Below are positions 1 through 8,849 of a stretch of DNA of 64,000 nucleotides, one piece after another. Below the pieces are notes generated by a model. It searched no databases. It was not told the origin of the DNA and saw nothing but the letters and a program-made list of their open reading frames with translations. The position numbers and the translations under genes are program-made. Origin of the DNA: a bacterium (GTDB lineage Bacteria; SZUA-79; Acidulodesulfobacterales; Acidulodesulfobacteraceae); the NCBI GenBank assembly GCA_021812245.1, contig JAKAOK010000002.1, positions 1 through 64,000 on the forward strand, written 5' to 3'. Positions within the stretch are counted from its first letter, which is position 1. The number at the start of each line of letters is the position of its first letter.

Positions 1-1
1 T

Positions 2-676
2 AATTCCACCGCCCAGATAGACCAGTTCCCCATATTCTATAAACTTACCGAAATAGACCCCTACGGAATAACCAGGCTTAACAACCGTTTCGTATTAAGT
101 CCGGGAGGGTTTAATCCGGATAACTCCGCCTCCGCCTTTAAAGATATATACTCAGGCACTTCATCAAGCTACGTTTACGATAACCTGTCTTTATCGAGAA
201 CCCAGCTGCTGCCTTTTAGCTTCAGCCTGCAGTCTGACGCAGACTACCAGATAGCAAACCATAACCTTTTATATTCCGAACAGCTTGCCGCAGGGGGCAT
301 TTATTCCGCCCCGGGCTACTTCGTAGATTCCGCATTAGGCTCCAGAGGGGTAATCCTTAACGAACAGATTAACCTTCCGCCCGTTAACATAGCCCCCGTC
401 TTTCAGGGCACTATAGCCGCTTATAAGAACAACCCCCTTCCGGTTTACCTCTCCGCCTTCTGGGACTATGCCGACCTCTCTTCGGTAAAGAACGAATCCT
501 CCTATACGGAACTGCCCGATACCTCGGTATTGGAGAGCATAGGGGGCAGGCTTAAGGCAAACATAGGAAGCAGCCTGAGTTTAAACTTCGCGCTGGGCTG
601 GAGGCTTAGGCGCGTCCCTTACGGTGTTTACGGCAAGGGGCTCTTCGAGGACATTGCGGTAGAGGCGAGGTTTTAA
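2..676 (+). CDS. TpsB/FhaC-family outer-membrane transporter, C-terminal part
   Basis: This is an open frame entering from the left edge and ending in TAA, about 224 residues. It corresponds to the last beta-strands of a two-partner-secretion (ShlB/FhaC/HecB) barrel, which moves a TpsA exoprotein across the outer membrane. Visible family features are the segment SEQLAAGGIYSAPGY, which resembles the conserved GG-x-YSVRGY region, a following SRGVILNEQ stretch, a DYADL strand, and a final GGRLKANIGSSLSLNF...GW pattern. The protein ends in Phe, as expected for BAM-assembled barrels. The POTRA domains and any TpsA partner lie outside the window. Codons are visibly more GC-rich than in most neighbours. 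The assignment rests on pattern recognition; another BamA-superfamily barrel is possible. Confidence 0.7.
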   Translation, partial: NSTAQIDQFPIFYKLTEIDPYGITRLNNRFVLSPGGFNPDNSASAFKDIYSGTSSSYVYDNLSLSRTQLLPFSFSLQSDADYQIANHNLLYSEQLAAGGIYSAPGYFVDSALGSRGVILNEQINLPPVNIAPVFQGTIAAYKNNPLPVYLSAFWDYADLSSVKNESSYTELPDTSVLESIGGRLKANIGSSLSLNFALGWRLRRVPYGVYGKGLFEDIAVEARF

Positions 677-747
677 AATATTTATAAATTTTACGGCATT
701 ATCTTAAAACCTGTCGGTTGAATTTGTTAAATCGGCTTCAATGTTTT

Positions 748-789
748 AATAATACCGGATTAACGCATAGGCGGTAATCCGGTATTATT
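748..789 (+). terminator. Long perfect hairpin after the TpsB gene
   Basis: A perfect 15-bp inverted repeat (748-762 with 775-789, loop 12 nt) is followed by a T-rich but interrupted tail (TTATTTTAAT). It lies between the barrel gene and RNase P RNA and most likely terminates the upstream transcript. Confidence 0.6.
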
Positions 790-851
790 TATTTTAATCG
801 GCAAGTTTAAGTATTGACGAACAGACGCCAAACTGCTAAAATGTTTTTTGT

Positions 852-1182
852 AGCCGCAAGCAAAAACAGTCGGTCGCGGAAGACTTTTATGTCTTTCGAG
901 GAAAGTCCGGGCTCCAAAGAGCATAACGCCGTTTTATAGCGGTGAAGGCAACTTTAAGGAAAGCGCAACAGAAAATATACCGCCTTATTTAATAGGGTAA
1001 GGGTGAAATAGCGAGGTAAGAGCTCACTTGGACATTATGCAAATAAAGTCTATGGCAAGCCCCGTTAGGAGCAAGAACAAATAGGAAGACTTAAGGCTGC
1101 TCGCCTTGCATAGTCTTCGGGTTGTTCGCACAGAGAAATGACCGACCTTGACAGAACCCGGCTTATGTTTTTGTTTGCGGCT
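852..1182 (+). ncRNA. rnpB: RNase P RNA (bacterial type A)
   Basis: The catalytic RNA that matures tRNA 5' ends. The conserved block GAGGAAAGTCCGGGCTCC is at 898-915. The conserved 3' elements AGAGAAATGACCG and ACAGAACCCGGCTTA are at about 1133-1165. The outer P1 helix is clear: GCCGCAAGCAAAAACA at 853-868 pairs with its near-perfect complement ending at 1181. Only 33 nt separate it from lepA. Confidence 0.95.
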
Positions 1183-1215
1183 GCAACTCGCCTTTAACTA
1201 TTTAATTTAATCTAA

Positions 1216-3021
1216 ATGGAAATCAAAAACATCAGGAATTTTTCTATTATAGCACATATAGATCACGGAAAATCTACGCTTGCGGATAGATTTCTGGATT
1301 TTACCGGAGCAATTACCGCAAGAGAAAAAGTTTCCCAATTTTTAGACAATATGGAGCTTGAGCGGGAAAGAGGAATTACCATTAAGGCGCAGACCGTAAG
1401 ATTAAATTATAATTACGACGGCAAGGATTATATCCTTAATCTTATAGACACTCCCGGACACGTAGATTTTTCTTATGAAGTATCAAAATCGTTAGCCGCA
1501 TGTGAGGGCGCTATTCTTATCGTCGATGCGACTCAGGGCGTCGAAGCCCAGACTCTTGCCAACGTCTATATAGCTTCCGATATGAATTTAGCCGTAGTTC
1601 CGGTTATAAATAAAATAGACCTGCCCAGCGCCGATCCTGAAAAAACTAAAAAAGAAATAGAAGAAGTCGTGGGCATCGAAGCGGATAATGCTATTTTGGC
1701 AAGCGCAAAAGAAGGCATCGGAATAAAGGAAATACTTGAGGCTATTATAAATAAGATTCCTTCTCCGAAAGGAGACCCGCTTTCTCCTCTTAAGGCTTTA
1801 ATTTTCGATTCTTGGTTCGATTCATATCAGGGCGTCGTTGCGCTTATCAGAATATTTGACGGCAAGGTTTCCCCGGGCGATATTATTCTCTTGATGAATT
1901 CCGGAGTTTCCTACGAGGTCCAAAAAGTAGGCGTTTACAATCCGTATATGAAAGAATTAGACGGGTTAACCGCCGGAGAGGTCGGGTTTATTATTGCAAA
2001 TATAAAAGATTCGGGCAGTTTTAAAATAGGGGATACTATTACTTTAAAAGCCAATCCCGCAAAAGAACCTCTGCCGGATTTTAAAGAACCGAAGCCGATG
2101 GTGTTTGCCGGTATTTATCCCATAGATTCCGATGATTACCCCGAGCTTAAAGATTCCATAGAAAAATTAAAACTCAACGATCCTTCGTTTTCTTATGAAC
2201 CGGAAAATTCACTTGCGCTGGGGTTCGGCTTTAGATGCGGATTTCTGGGGCTTCTGCATATGGAAATAATAGTGGAAAGGCTGGAAAGGGAATACGGCTT
2301 AAGCCTTATATCTACTTCCCCTACCGTTCTTTATAATATAACGACGATTAAGGGGGAAATGAAATCAGCGCTTAATCCGATGAAATTTCCTCCTTCCAAA
2401 GAGATACCCATGCAGGAAGTTGACCATATAGAAGAGCCTTTTATCATAGCAAATATCTACGTCCCATCCGAATTTCTGGGGAAAATAATAAACCTGTGCG
2501 TTGAAAAAAGGGGCCAGCAGGTCGAACTTAAATATATAACTAAAACCAGGGTCCAGCTTGTTTATGAATTGCCTTTGTCGGAGATAGTCCTTGATTTTTA
2601 CGACCAGCTTAAATCGCTTTCCAAAGGCTATGCCTCTTTTGATTATGAATTCAGCGGGTATCGGCCGGCAGATATGATAAAACTTGAAATATTGGTCAAT
2701 AAAGACCCAGTCGATGCTCTCTCCGTAATTGTTCACAAGGATAAAGCTTACGTTAGAGGAAGAAATATAGTCGAAAAGCTCAGGACTTTAATACCGAGGC
2801 AAATGTTCGAGGTTGTGCTTCAGGCGCAAATAGGTTCAAAAATTATTGCAAGGGAAGAAATTAAAGCATTGAGAAAAAATGTTCTGGCAAAATGTTACGG
2901 CGGCGATATTACAAGAAAAAGAAAACTTTTAGAGAAGCAGAAAGAAGGAAAGAAAAAAATGAAAAACATAGGCTCGGTCGAGATTCCACAGGAAGCCTTC
3001 TTGTCGATATTGAAGGTTTAA
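1216..3021 (+). CDS. lepA: Elongation factor 4 (LepA)
   Basis: A translational GTPase that acts on the 70S ribosome and promotes back-translocation or initiation under stress. The 601-residue length is standard. The P-loop HIDHGKST is at residues 14-21, followed by the RGITIKAQT switch I region, DTPGH near 78-82 and NKID near 131-134. The LepA-specific C-terminal domain ends in the typical [10 protein letters not shown]. The ATG start immediately precedes the canonical [17 protein letters not shown]. The next same-strand gene is lepB, a common bacterial pairing, but here a repeat-filled gap of 338 bp separates them. Confidence 0.97.
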   Translation: MEIKNIRNFSIIAHIDHGKSTLADRFLDFTGAITAREKVSQFLDNMELERERGITIKAQTVRLNYNYDGKDYILNLIDTPGHVDFSYEVSKSLAACEGAILIVDATQGVEAQTLANVYIASDMNLAVVPVINKIDLPSADPEKTKKEIEEVVGIEADNAILASAKEGIGIKEILEAIINKIPSPKGDPLSPLKALIFDSWFDSYQGVVALIRIFDGKVSPGDIILLMNSGVSYEVQKVGVYNPYMKELDGLTAGEVGFIIANIKDSGSFKIGDTITLKANPAKEPLPDFKEPKPMVFAGIYPIDSDDYPELKDSIEKLKLNDPSFSYEPENSLALGFGFRCGFLGLLHMEIIVERLEREYGLSLISTSPTVLYNITTIKGEMKSALNPMKFPPSKEIPMQEVDHIEEPFIIANIYVPSEFLGKIINLCVEKRGQQVELKYITKTRVQLVYELPLSEIVLDFYDQLKSLSKGYASFDYEFSGYRPADMIKLEILVNKDPVDALSVIVHKDKAYVRGRNIVEKLRTLIPRQMFEVVLQAQIGSKIIAREEIKALRKNVLAKCYGGDITRKRKLLEKQKEGKKKMKNIGSVEIPQEAFLSILKV

Positions 3022-3028
3022 CTAAACA

Positions 3029-3230
3029 GATTGCTTCGCTGTACCGGACTTCGTCCGCTAACGCTCGCAATGACGTAACGGTGTCATTGCGAGCGTTAGC
3101 GAAGCAATCTCGTTTTAGATTGGTTAGCTGCGCCGGAGTTAGCTGTACCGGACTTCGTCCGTCCCATCTTTGCCTGCATAAAACCGTTGGTTTTATAAAC
3201 GCAGTCAAAGATATGCTCGCAATGACGGAA
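3029..3230. repeat. Nested palindromic interspersed repeat after lepA
   Basis: This non-coding stretch begins 8 nt after lepA. A right arm, 3083-3109 (27 nt, GTCATTGCGAGCG...AAGCAATC), is matched by a left arm split into 3029-3040 and 3060-3074. A 19-nt block (3041-3059) interrupts the left arm. A 20-nt copy containing most of that block, GCTGTACCGGACTTCGTCCG, occurs at 3038-3057 and again at 3142-3161. A further imperfect hairpin spans about 3168-3210, and another CTCGCAATGACGG half-site ends at 3227. The half-site resembles the common TTGCGAGC/GAAGCAATC interspersed repeats of many bacteria. Small ORFs through here, on both strands, look fortuitous. Confidence 0.75.
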
Positions 3231-3266
3231 TATTAGAATTTATTAAATATTTTCTAAATCGGGATT
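3231..3266 (+). repeat. 36-bp dispersed repeat, inverted copy of 19281-19316
   Basis: TATTAGAATTTATTAAATAT and the next 16 bases are exactly the reverse complement of 19281-19316, where the sequence forms the left end of a MITE-like element. A shorter copy of the CTAAATCGGGATTTGGG part also forms the right end of that element (19424-19440). Confidence 0.85.
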
Positions 3267-3303
3267 TGGGTTCGGTTATTTATTAGACTTAAGAGAAAAA
3301 AAT

Positions 3304-3312
3304 TGGTATAAT
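3304..3312 (+). promoter_or_regulatory. Candidate extended -10 promoter for lepB
   Basis: TGGTATAAT (TG-n-TATAAT) lies 48 nt before the lepB start. The -35 region is weak, as is common for extended -10 promoters. A separate promoter fits the repeat-filled gap after lepA. Confidence 0.45.
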
Positions 3313-3359
3313 TAAAAAGTTTATAAATAAAAATAGTTTCGATTCATGAAAATTAAAAT

Positions 3360-4010
3360 ATGAGCAAGCATACTTTATGGGATTATTTTAAGGCTGTAGT
3401 TATAGCTATAATTATCGCCTTAATTTTCAGAACGTTTGTCGTTCAGGCATTTAAAATACCTTCCGGTTCTATGGAGCCCACTCTGATTCCGGGCGACCAT
3501 ATACTTGTCAATAAGTTTATATACGGCATCCATATCCCTTTTACCAAGTCCTACATTTCCGTATCTCATCCAAAGACCGGACAGGTCATAGTTTTTAAAT
3601 TTCCTTATGCCGGAAAATATAATCTGCATAGAGGAATAGATTTTATTAAAAGAGTCGTTGGAACGCCGGGCGACAAAATTCAGATTATTAACGACAGGGT
3701 TTATATAAACGGACATATTTATAAATGCAGATATGCCGAGTGGAAATCAAAAACGATTTTACCCGCTTATAATTCTCCGAGGGACAACTACGGTCCCGTA
3801 ATCGTTCCCAGAAAGGAGCTTTTTGTAATGGGAGATAATAGAGACAACAGTTTCGATTCGAGATACTGGGGTTTTGTTCCCTATAAAGACATTGCAGGAG
3901 AGGCATTTATAATTTACTTCTCGTGGAATCCCAAAAATCATTTTGATATTTACTGGAAGCGTTTTTTTAAAACTATCCCCGGCTGTTCTTTTAAGAAAAA
4001 TATAGGGTGA
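3360..4010 (+). CDS. lepB: Signal peptidase I
   Basis: An inner-membrane serine peptidase that removes signal peptides from Sec and Tat substrates on the periplasmic side. It has 216 residues and one N-terminal membrane segment (about 10-28). The family box PSGSMEPTL carries the nucleophile Ser37, and IDFIKRVVGTPGD carries the general base Lys97. The third signature, GDNRDNSFDSRYWG, is at 158-171. The second transmembrane helix of E. coli LepB is absent, giving the short form usual in many bacteria. It lies 9 nt upstream of pyrR and may be co-transcribed with it. Confidence 0.95.
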   Translation: MSKHTLWDYFKAVVIAIIIALIFRTFVVQAFKIPSGSMEPTLIPGDHILVNKFIYGIHIPFTKSYISVSHPKTGQVIVFKFPYAGKYNLHRGIDFIKRVVGTPGDKIQIINDRVYINGHIYKCRYAEWKSKTILPAYNSPRDNYGPVIVPRKELFVMGDNRDNSFDSRYWGFVPYKDIAGEAFIIYFSWNPKNHFDIYWKRFFKTIPGCSFKKNIG

Positions 4011-4019
4011 TCGGTAAAA

Positions 4020-4535
4020 TTGAAGAAAGAAATTATTTTCGACGATAAAGAAACAGGTTTAATTTTAGATAATTTTATAAATGATATCTTAAATTCGAGG
4101 ATTAATTTTAACAATGCCGCTATAATAGGTATAAAAAGCGGCGGAGTTCCGTTAGCCGGTTTACTCCAAAAGGCGGTTTTCAAACGGTTTAATATCGACT
4201 GCAAGACAGGATACGTCGATATGACTCTTTACAGAGACGACCCTTTTTCCGTAAAGAAATCCGGAGATGCTACGGAACTTGTTTTTGATATAAACGATAA
4301 GGAAGTTATACTCGTAGATGATGTTATAAGCAGCGGCAGAACCGTCAGGGCTTCCATAGACGAAATTTTTGATTTTGGGAGACCGGAGAAGATAAGGCTT
4401 GCGGTTTTTATCGATAAAGGCGGAAGGGAATTGCCGATATGTCCCGATTTTACCGGAAAAAAAATAAGAGCCGGTAAAAAAGAAGTAATCAATGTAGATA
4501 TTTTAAGCAAAAAAAAATTTGTAGAAAAAATATGA
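4020..4535 (+). CDS. pyrR: PyrR, pyrimidine attenuation regulator / uracil phosphoribosyltransferase
   Basis: A bifunctional protein that binds pyr mRNA in response to UMP and can convert uracil plus PRPP to UMP. The 171 residues are close to the usual 180. The PRPP-binding motif VILVDDVISSGRT is at 96-108, and the typical RPEKIRLAVFIDKGGRELPI follows. The start is TTG at 4020, preceded by AGGGTGATC; the next in-frame ATG is well inside the fold. It overlaps pyrB by ATGA, so it heads the pyrimidine operon. I did not find a recognisable PyrR-binding attenuator upstream, so its regulatory target here is unclear. Confidence 0.92.
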   Translation: MKKEIIFDDKETGLILDNFINDILNSRINFNNAAIIGIKSGGVPLAGLLQKAVFKRFNIDCKTGYVDMTLYRDDPFSVKKSGDATELVFDINDKEVILVDDVISSGRTVRASIDEIFDFGRPEKIRLAVFIDKGGRELPICPDFTGKKIRAGKKEVINVDILSKKKFVEKI

Positions 4536-5455
4536 GCTTTAATAAAAAAGACCTCATTTCCATTAAAGACCTTTCCGCATCCGACATTAATTATTTTATA
4601 GAAACGGCAAAAGAATTTAAAAAAATATCGCTGAAAGATATAAAAAAAGTTCCGACGCTCAGAGGAAAGACTGTCGTGAATATTTTTTACGAACCATCCA
4701 CAAGAACAAGGTCATCGTTTGAAATTGCCCAGAAAAGAATGAGCGCAGATTCTTTAAGCATTGCCGTTTCGCAGAGTTCCGTGACAAAAGGAGAAAGTCT
4801 TAAAGATACGATACTCAATCTGGAAGCCATGAAACCGGATGCTTTTGTATTAAGGCATTCGGAATCGGGAGCGGCACATTTTGTATCAAAATGGACTAAA
4901 GCCTCCGTAATAAATGCAGGCGACGGCATAAATGAACATCCTACCCAGTGCCTTTTAGACATAATGACCGTCATTGAAGAAAAAAAAGACGTCGGGTCTC
5001 TTAAGGTAGCGATAATAGGGGATATTTATCATTCAAGAGTGGCAAGGTCAGATATTTACGGATTTTCCAAATTGGGGGCAGATGTTTATTTATATGCTCC
5101 GCACTCCCTTTTGCCAAGATTAATCGAGCTTAAAAACGTGAAGATAGCAAGAAATATGGAAGAAGCGGTTAAAGATGCGGACGTTATAATAATGCTCAGA
5201 ATTCAAAAAGAAAGGGCGAGCTATTATTTTATACCGTCGATTGAAGAATACAGAAATTTCTTTCAGCTGACGCCGGAACTGTTGTCAACGGCCTCCAAGA
5301 GGGTTATGGTTCTTCATCCGGGACCCGTCAATAGAGACGTAGAGATAGCAGGAAGCATAATAAACGGCGGCAAGACGTGTATTTTTAAACAGGTTGAAAA
5401 CGGGGTGGCAATAAGAATGGCATGCCTTTATATATTGCTTAGCTATAAAAAATAA
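4532..5455 (+). CDS. pyrB: Aspartate carbamoyltransferase catalytic chain
   Basis: Catalyses the committed step of pyrimidine synthesis, carbamoyl phosphate plus aspartate to carbamoyl aspartate, in the cytoplasm. The length of 307 residues is standard. The carbamoyl-phosphate loop FYEPSTRTRSSFE covers about residues 52-64. HPTQCLLD and HPGPVNRDVEI follow in the usual order. The ATG overlaps the pyrR stop (ATGA), suggesting translational coupling. No pyrI regulatory chain is present. Confidence 0.96.
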   Translation: MSFNKKDLISIKDLSASDINYFIETAKEFKKISLKDIKKVPTLRGKTVVNIFYEPSTRTRSSFEIAQKRMSADSLSIAVSQSSVTKGESLKDTILNLEAMKPDAFVLRHSESGAAHFVSKWTKASVINAGDGINEHPTQCLLDIMTVIEEKKDVGSLKVAIIGDIYHSRVARSDIYGFSKLGADVYLYAPHSLLPRLIELKNVKIARNMEEAVKDADVIIMLRIQKERASYYFIPSIEEYRNFFQLTPELLSTASKRVMVLHPGPVNRDVEIAGSIINGGKTCIFKQVENGVAIRMACLYILLSYKK

Positions 5456-5474
5456 ATAATTAATTAAATTTATA

Positions 5475-6767
5475 ATGTATGAATACGACATGCAAAAGCT
5501 TTTAATAAAGAACGGAATAGTCGTTGACCCCCTGACAAAGACGGAAGTCAAAAGGGATGTTTATATCGAAGACGGCATAATAAAAGATATGCCGCCAAAG
5601 CAAAAAATCGGCGGCGTTAAAACTTTAGACGCCGAAAATTCTATCGTGTTTCCGGGATTAATAGATATGCACGTTCATCTAAGGGAGCCGGGATATGAAT
5701 ACAAAGAGACTATAAAATCAGGGATGGAAGCGGCAGTAGCCGGCGGGTTTACGTCTATTTGCTGTATGCCTAACACTAATCCGGTGAACGATTCCAAGGT
5801 CGTCGGCAGTTTTTTATTAGATAAATCAAAAAGCCTTAATTTAATAAACTTATTTCCTATAGGCGCTATATCTAAAGGATTACAGGGAACTTCTCTTGCA
5901 AATATAGGGGAGCTGAAAGAATCCGGAGCGGTCGCCCTGAGCGACGACGGCAATCCCGTCGAAGACGGCGCGCTTATGGGAAGGGCGCTGCTGTATGCCC
6001 GCACTTTCGATTTACCGGTAATATCGCATAGCGAAGATTCCAAACTGCGCGGCAAAGGAGTTATTAACGAAGGGGCAATATCCGAACGTCTCGGAGTAGT
6101 CGGCATTCCAAGCATTGCCGAAGAAATAGGCGTAGCGAGGGATGTTATGCTTGCCGGTTATTACGGCGCAAATGTTCATATAGCGCATGTTTCTACAAGC
6201 GGTTCGGTCGATATTATAAAAAAGGCAAAGCAGTCCGGCATAAATGTTACATGCGAAACCTGCCCGCACTATTTTTCGCTTACGGAAAATGCTTTATTAA
6301 ATTATAATGCCGATGCAAAAATGAATCCGCCTTTAAGAACGGAAAAAGACGTCGAGGCCATTATAAAAGCCTTGTATGACGGCGCTATCGATGCTATAGC
6401 TTCCGACCATGCCCCGCACAGCAAGGACGAGAAAGACGCTACGCTGGATGCCGCTCCTTTTGGAATTATCGGCTTGCAGACTTCTCTGCCTTTGACGTTA
6501 AGGCTTTTTTACGGCAAAAAAATTTCTTTAATGCAGGTAGCCGAACTTATGTCTTTTAACCCCGCAAAAATTTTAAAATTAGGCAGGAGGGGCTCTTTGC
6601 AAAACGGATATATAGCGGATATCACGTTGGTAGATATTAAAAAAGAATGGAAATTTACCGAAAACAGCATTAAATCTTTAAGCAAAAACTCTCCTTTTAT
6701 CGGAGAAAAGTTTAAGGGTATTGCCACCGCAGTAATCGTGGACGGAAGGCTTATAGAGGCAAATTAA
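5475..6767 (+). CDS. pyrC: Dihydroorotase (class I)
   Basis: A zinc metalloenzyme closing carbamoyl aspartate to dihydroorotate. It has 430 residues. The metal motif DMHVHLREPG is near residues 64-73. Later come the HSED region, the CETCPHYFSLT segment and SDHAPH near 310, all of which belong to the amidohydrolase active site. The start could be ATG 5475 or ATG 5490 (MQKLLIKNG); the second gives a more typical N terminus, but neither has a strong Shine-Dalgarno. It is third in the pyr operon, 19 nt after pyrB. Confidence 0.95.
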   Translation: MYEYDMQKLLIKNGIVVDPLTKTEVKRDVYIEDGIIKDMPPKQKIGGVKTLDAENSIVFPGLIDMHVHLREPGYEYKETIKSGMEAAVAGGFTSICCMPNTNPVNDSKVVGSFLLDKSKSLNLINLFPIGAISKGLQGTSLANIGELKESGAVALSDDGNPVEDGALMGRALLYARTFDLPVISHSEDSKLRGKGVINEGAISERLGVVGIPSIAEEIGVARDVMLAGYYGANVHIAHVSTSGSVDIIKKAKQSGINVTCETCPHYFSLTENALLNYNADAKMNPPLRTEKDVEAIIKALYDGAIDAIASDHAPHSKDEKDATLDAAPFGIIGLQTSLPLTLRLFYGKKISLMQVAELMSFNPAKILKLGRRGSLQNGYIADITLVDIKKEWKFTENSIKSLSKNSPFIGEKFKGIATAVIVDGRLIEAN

Positions 6768-6789
6768 ATTTATAAAATAAATATATAAA

Positions 6790-7908
6790 ATGACCGGTTC
6801 TAAAAAAGAAAAAGCGATATTAATGTTTGAGGGCGGAATTTATTATGAGGGATTTTATGAAGGCAAAATAATAGAATCCGGAGGAGAAGCGATTTTTAAT
6901 ACCGCTATGAACGGCTATCAGGAGCTTATTACCGATCCTTCATATAACGGACAGCTTGTTATTATGACTTATCCCATGATTGGCAATTACGGCATAAACG
7001 ATACGGATTTTGAATCAGAAAAAGTATGGATTTCCGGATTGGTAACAAAAAATTACGTTCAAAATTTTTCCCATTACGCCGCTTCAAAAAGTTTGGCGGA
7101 ATTTATTAATTCTTACGGTTATCCGGTTATATCGGGCATAGATACAAGGCATATAACTATTATATTGAGGGATGGCGGACAGTCTAACGCCTATATCGCT
7201 CCAAAAGAAGCCGGAATCGGACATATTAAGAATAGATTGGATGCATTGCCGAAGATGGAAGGATTAAACCTTGTTTCTAATGTTTCGACTAAAAACGTTT
7301 ACGAAAAGAATGTAGATTTTCCGGATTTTAGAGTAACGGTTATAGATTACGGAGTTAAATTTAATACTCTGAGATGTCTAAACAATATCAAAGCCGATGT
7401 TGCCGTGGTCCCGCATAATTTTTCGAAACAAGAGATATTGGCTACCGAACCCGACGGCATTCTTTTGTCAAACGGCCCCGGAGACCCTAAAACAATGGTT
7501 GAAGAAGTGGAAACATTAAAAAGCCTTCTCGGCGAAAAGCCCGTTTTCGGCATCTGCCTGGGGCATCAATTGCTGTCGTTGGCTCTCGGTTTCGATACAT
7601 ATAAGCTGAAATTCGGACATCACGGAATAAATCAGCCGGTTAAGAATCTTAAAACCGGAAAAGTAGAAATCACTTCTCAAAATCACGGTTTTTGCGTTAA
7701 TTTGCTTAACGATAGCGTAAATTATTCAAACGATACAAGGCTGACCCATATAAATTTGAACGATAATACCGTGGAAGGCATTAAAAATGAGAGGCTGAAG
7801 GCGTTTTCGGTCCAGTATCATCCTGAAAGCTCGCCGGGACCAAGAGATTCAAGGTATCTTTTTTCGGAATTTAAAGAATTATGTTTAAGCGGCAAAAGAG
7901 AATTATAA
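6790..7908 (+). CDS. carA: Carbamoyl-phosphate synthase small (glutaminase) chain
   Basis: Hydrolyses glutamine and channels ammonia to CarB for carbamoyl phosphate synthesis. The 372-residue length is typical. An N-terminal CarA-specific domain (FEGGIYYEGFYEG, FNTAMNGYQE, ITDPSYNGQ) is followed by a class I amidotransferase domain. The nucleophile is in FGICLGHQL near residue 255, and the catalytic His-Glu lies in QYHPESSPGPRDS near the C terminus. Its 3' end overlaps the next gene by 28 nt. Confidence 0.96.
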   Translation: MTGSKKEKAILMFEGGIYYEGFYEGKIIESGGEAIFNTAMNGYQELITDPSYNGQLVIMTYPMIGNYGINDTDFESEKVWISGLVTKNYVQNFSHYAASKSLAEFINSYGYPVISGIDTRHITIILRDGGQSNAYIAPKEAGIGHIKNRLDALPKMEGLNLVSNVSTKNVYEKNVDFPDFRVTVIDYGVKFNTLRCLNNIKADVAVVPHNFSKQEILATEPDGILLSNGPGDPKTMVEEVETLKSLLGEKPVFGICLGHQLLSLALGFDTYKLKFGHHGINQPVKNLKTGKVEITSQNHGFCVNLLNDSVNYSNDTRLTHINLNDNTVEGIKNERLKAFSVQYHPESSPGPRDSRYLFSEFKELCLSGKREL

Positions 7909-8849
7909 ATACCGCTAATTGCGTTTCGTCGTATCTGGCTGTTTCTAACGGCGATTTTATTTCAAAGATAGACGCTCTTTACGGCTTGATGGAAAACTGC
8001 GAATTATGTCCAAGGCATTGCGGGGCAAAAAGGCTTAAGGGTGAAAAAGGCCTGTGCGGAGCGGCCGATAAATTAAAGATAGCAAGTATAAACCTGCATT
8101 TCGGCGAAGAACCGCCTATATCGGGGAAAACGGGTTCCGGAACCGTTTTTTTTAGCGGATGTTCTTTGAAATGCAAATTTTGCCAGAATTATCCGATTAG
8201 CAGGTATTGTGCGGGAAATTTTTACGATACGGCGGAACTTGCGGACGGCATGGTTAAGCTGCAGGAAAAAGGGGCGGTCAATATTAATCTTGTTACGTCT
8301 ATGCATTATATGCCTTTTGTGGCGGAGTCGATATTTCTGGCTAAAAAGATGGGGTTAAAAATTCCCATCGTTTACAATAGCTCCGGATATGAAGACGCAA
8401 AGCTGTTAAATCTGCTTAACGGAATTATAGATATATACCTGCCGGATATAAAATATTCGGACAATAAAAATGCTTTGAATTATTCCGGTATTGCCGACTA
8501 TGTCGAAGTAAACAGGAAAGCGTTAAAGATTATGTACTGTCAGGTAAAAGAGTTGAGAGTCAACAAATACGGAATTGCCGCTTCAGGTCTTTTAATAAGG
8601 CATCTCGTACTGCCTGAAAGTATAAGCGGATATGCGGATTCCTTTAAATTTATTGCGGAAGAACTAGGCGCGGATGTTCCCTTAAGTCTTATGAGCCAGT
8701 ATTTTCCTGTTTACAAGGCGGAATACGACGGCAGATTAAATAGAAAAATTACGGAAAGAGAGTATTTCGCCGCAGTTAAGGAATTAATCGATAAGAATTT
8801 AACTGGATTTTTTCAGAATGATTATGGTAAAAAAATAAAATATGCCTAA
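7881..8849 (+). CDS. Radical SAM protein, PflX/COG1313-like
   Basis: A 322-residue iron-sulfur protein of the uncharacterised pyruvate-formate-lyase-activase-like family. The radical SAM CxxxCxxC motif is [13 protein letters not shown] (Cys94, 98, 101). An upstream CELCPRHCG...CG motif (about residues 40-55) could bind another cluster or zinc. The N terminus [11 protein letters not shown]...[13 protein letters not shown] matches the family pattern, supporting the upstream ATG at 7881 over the ATG at 7989. It overlaps carA by 28 nt and carB by 8 nt, so it is tightly built into the pyrimidine operon. The substrate is unknown. Confidence 0.85.
   Translation: MFKRQKRIINTANCVSSYLAVSNGDFISKIDALYGLMENCELCPRHCGAKRLKGEKGLCGAADKLKIASINLHFGEEPPISGKTGSGTVFFSGCSLKCKFCQNYPISRYCAGNFYDTAELADGMVKLQEKGAVNINLVTSMHYMPFVAESIFLAKKMGLKIPIVYNSSGYEDAKLLNLLNGIIDIYLPDIKYSDNKNALNYSGIADYVEVNRKALKIMYCQVKELRVNKYGIAASGLLIRHLVLPESISGYADSFKFIAEELGADVPLSLMSQYFPVYKAEYDGRLNRKITEREYFAAVKELIDKNLTGFFQNDYGKKIKYA

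Noticed and set aside
3022-3230. CRISPR array
   Set aside because: Repeats are inverted and irregularly spaced with only two direct copies; no cas genes exist in the window.
2892-3236. 114-residue frame overlapping the end of lepA
   Set aside because: It reads through the palindromic repeats in another frame, lacks a ribosome-binding site and has no protein-like composition.
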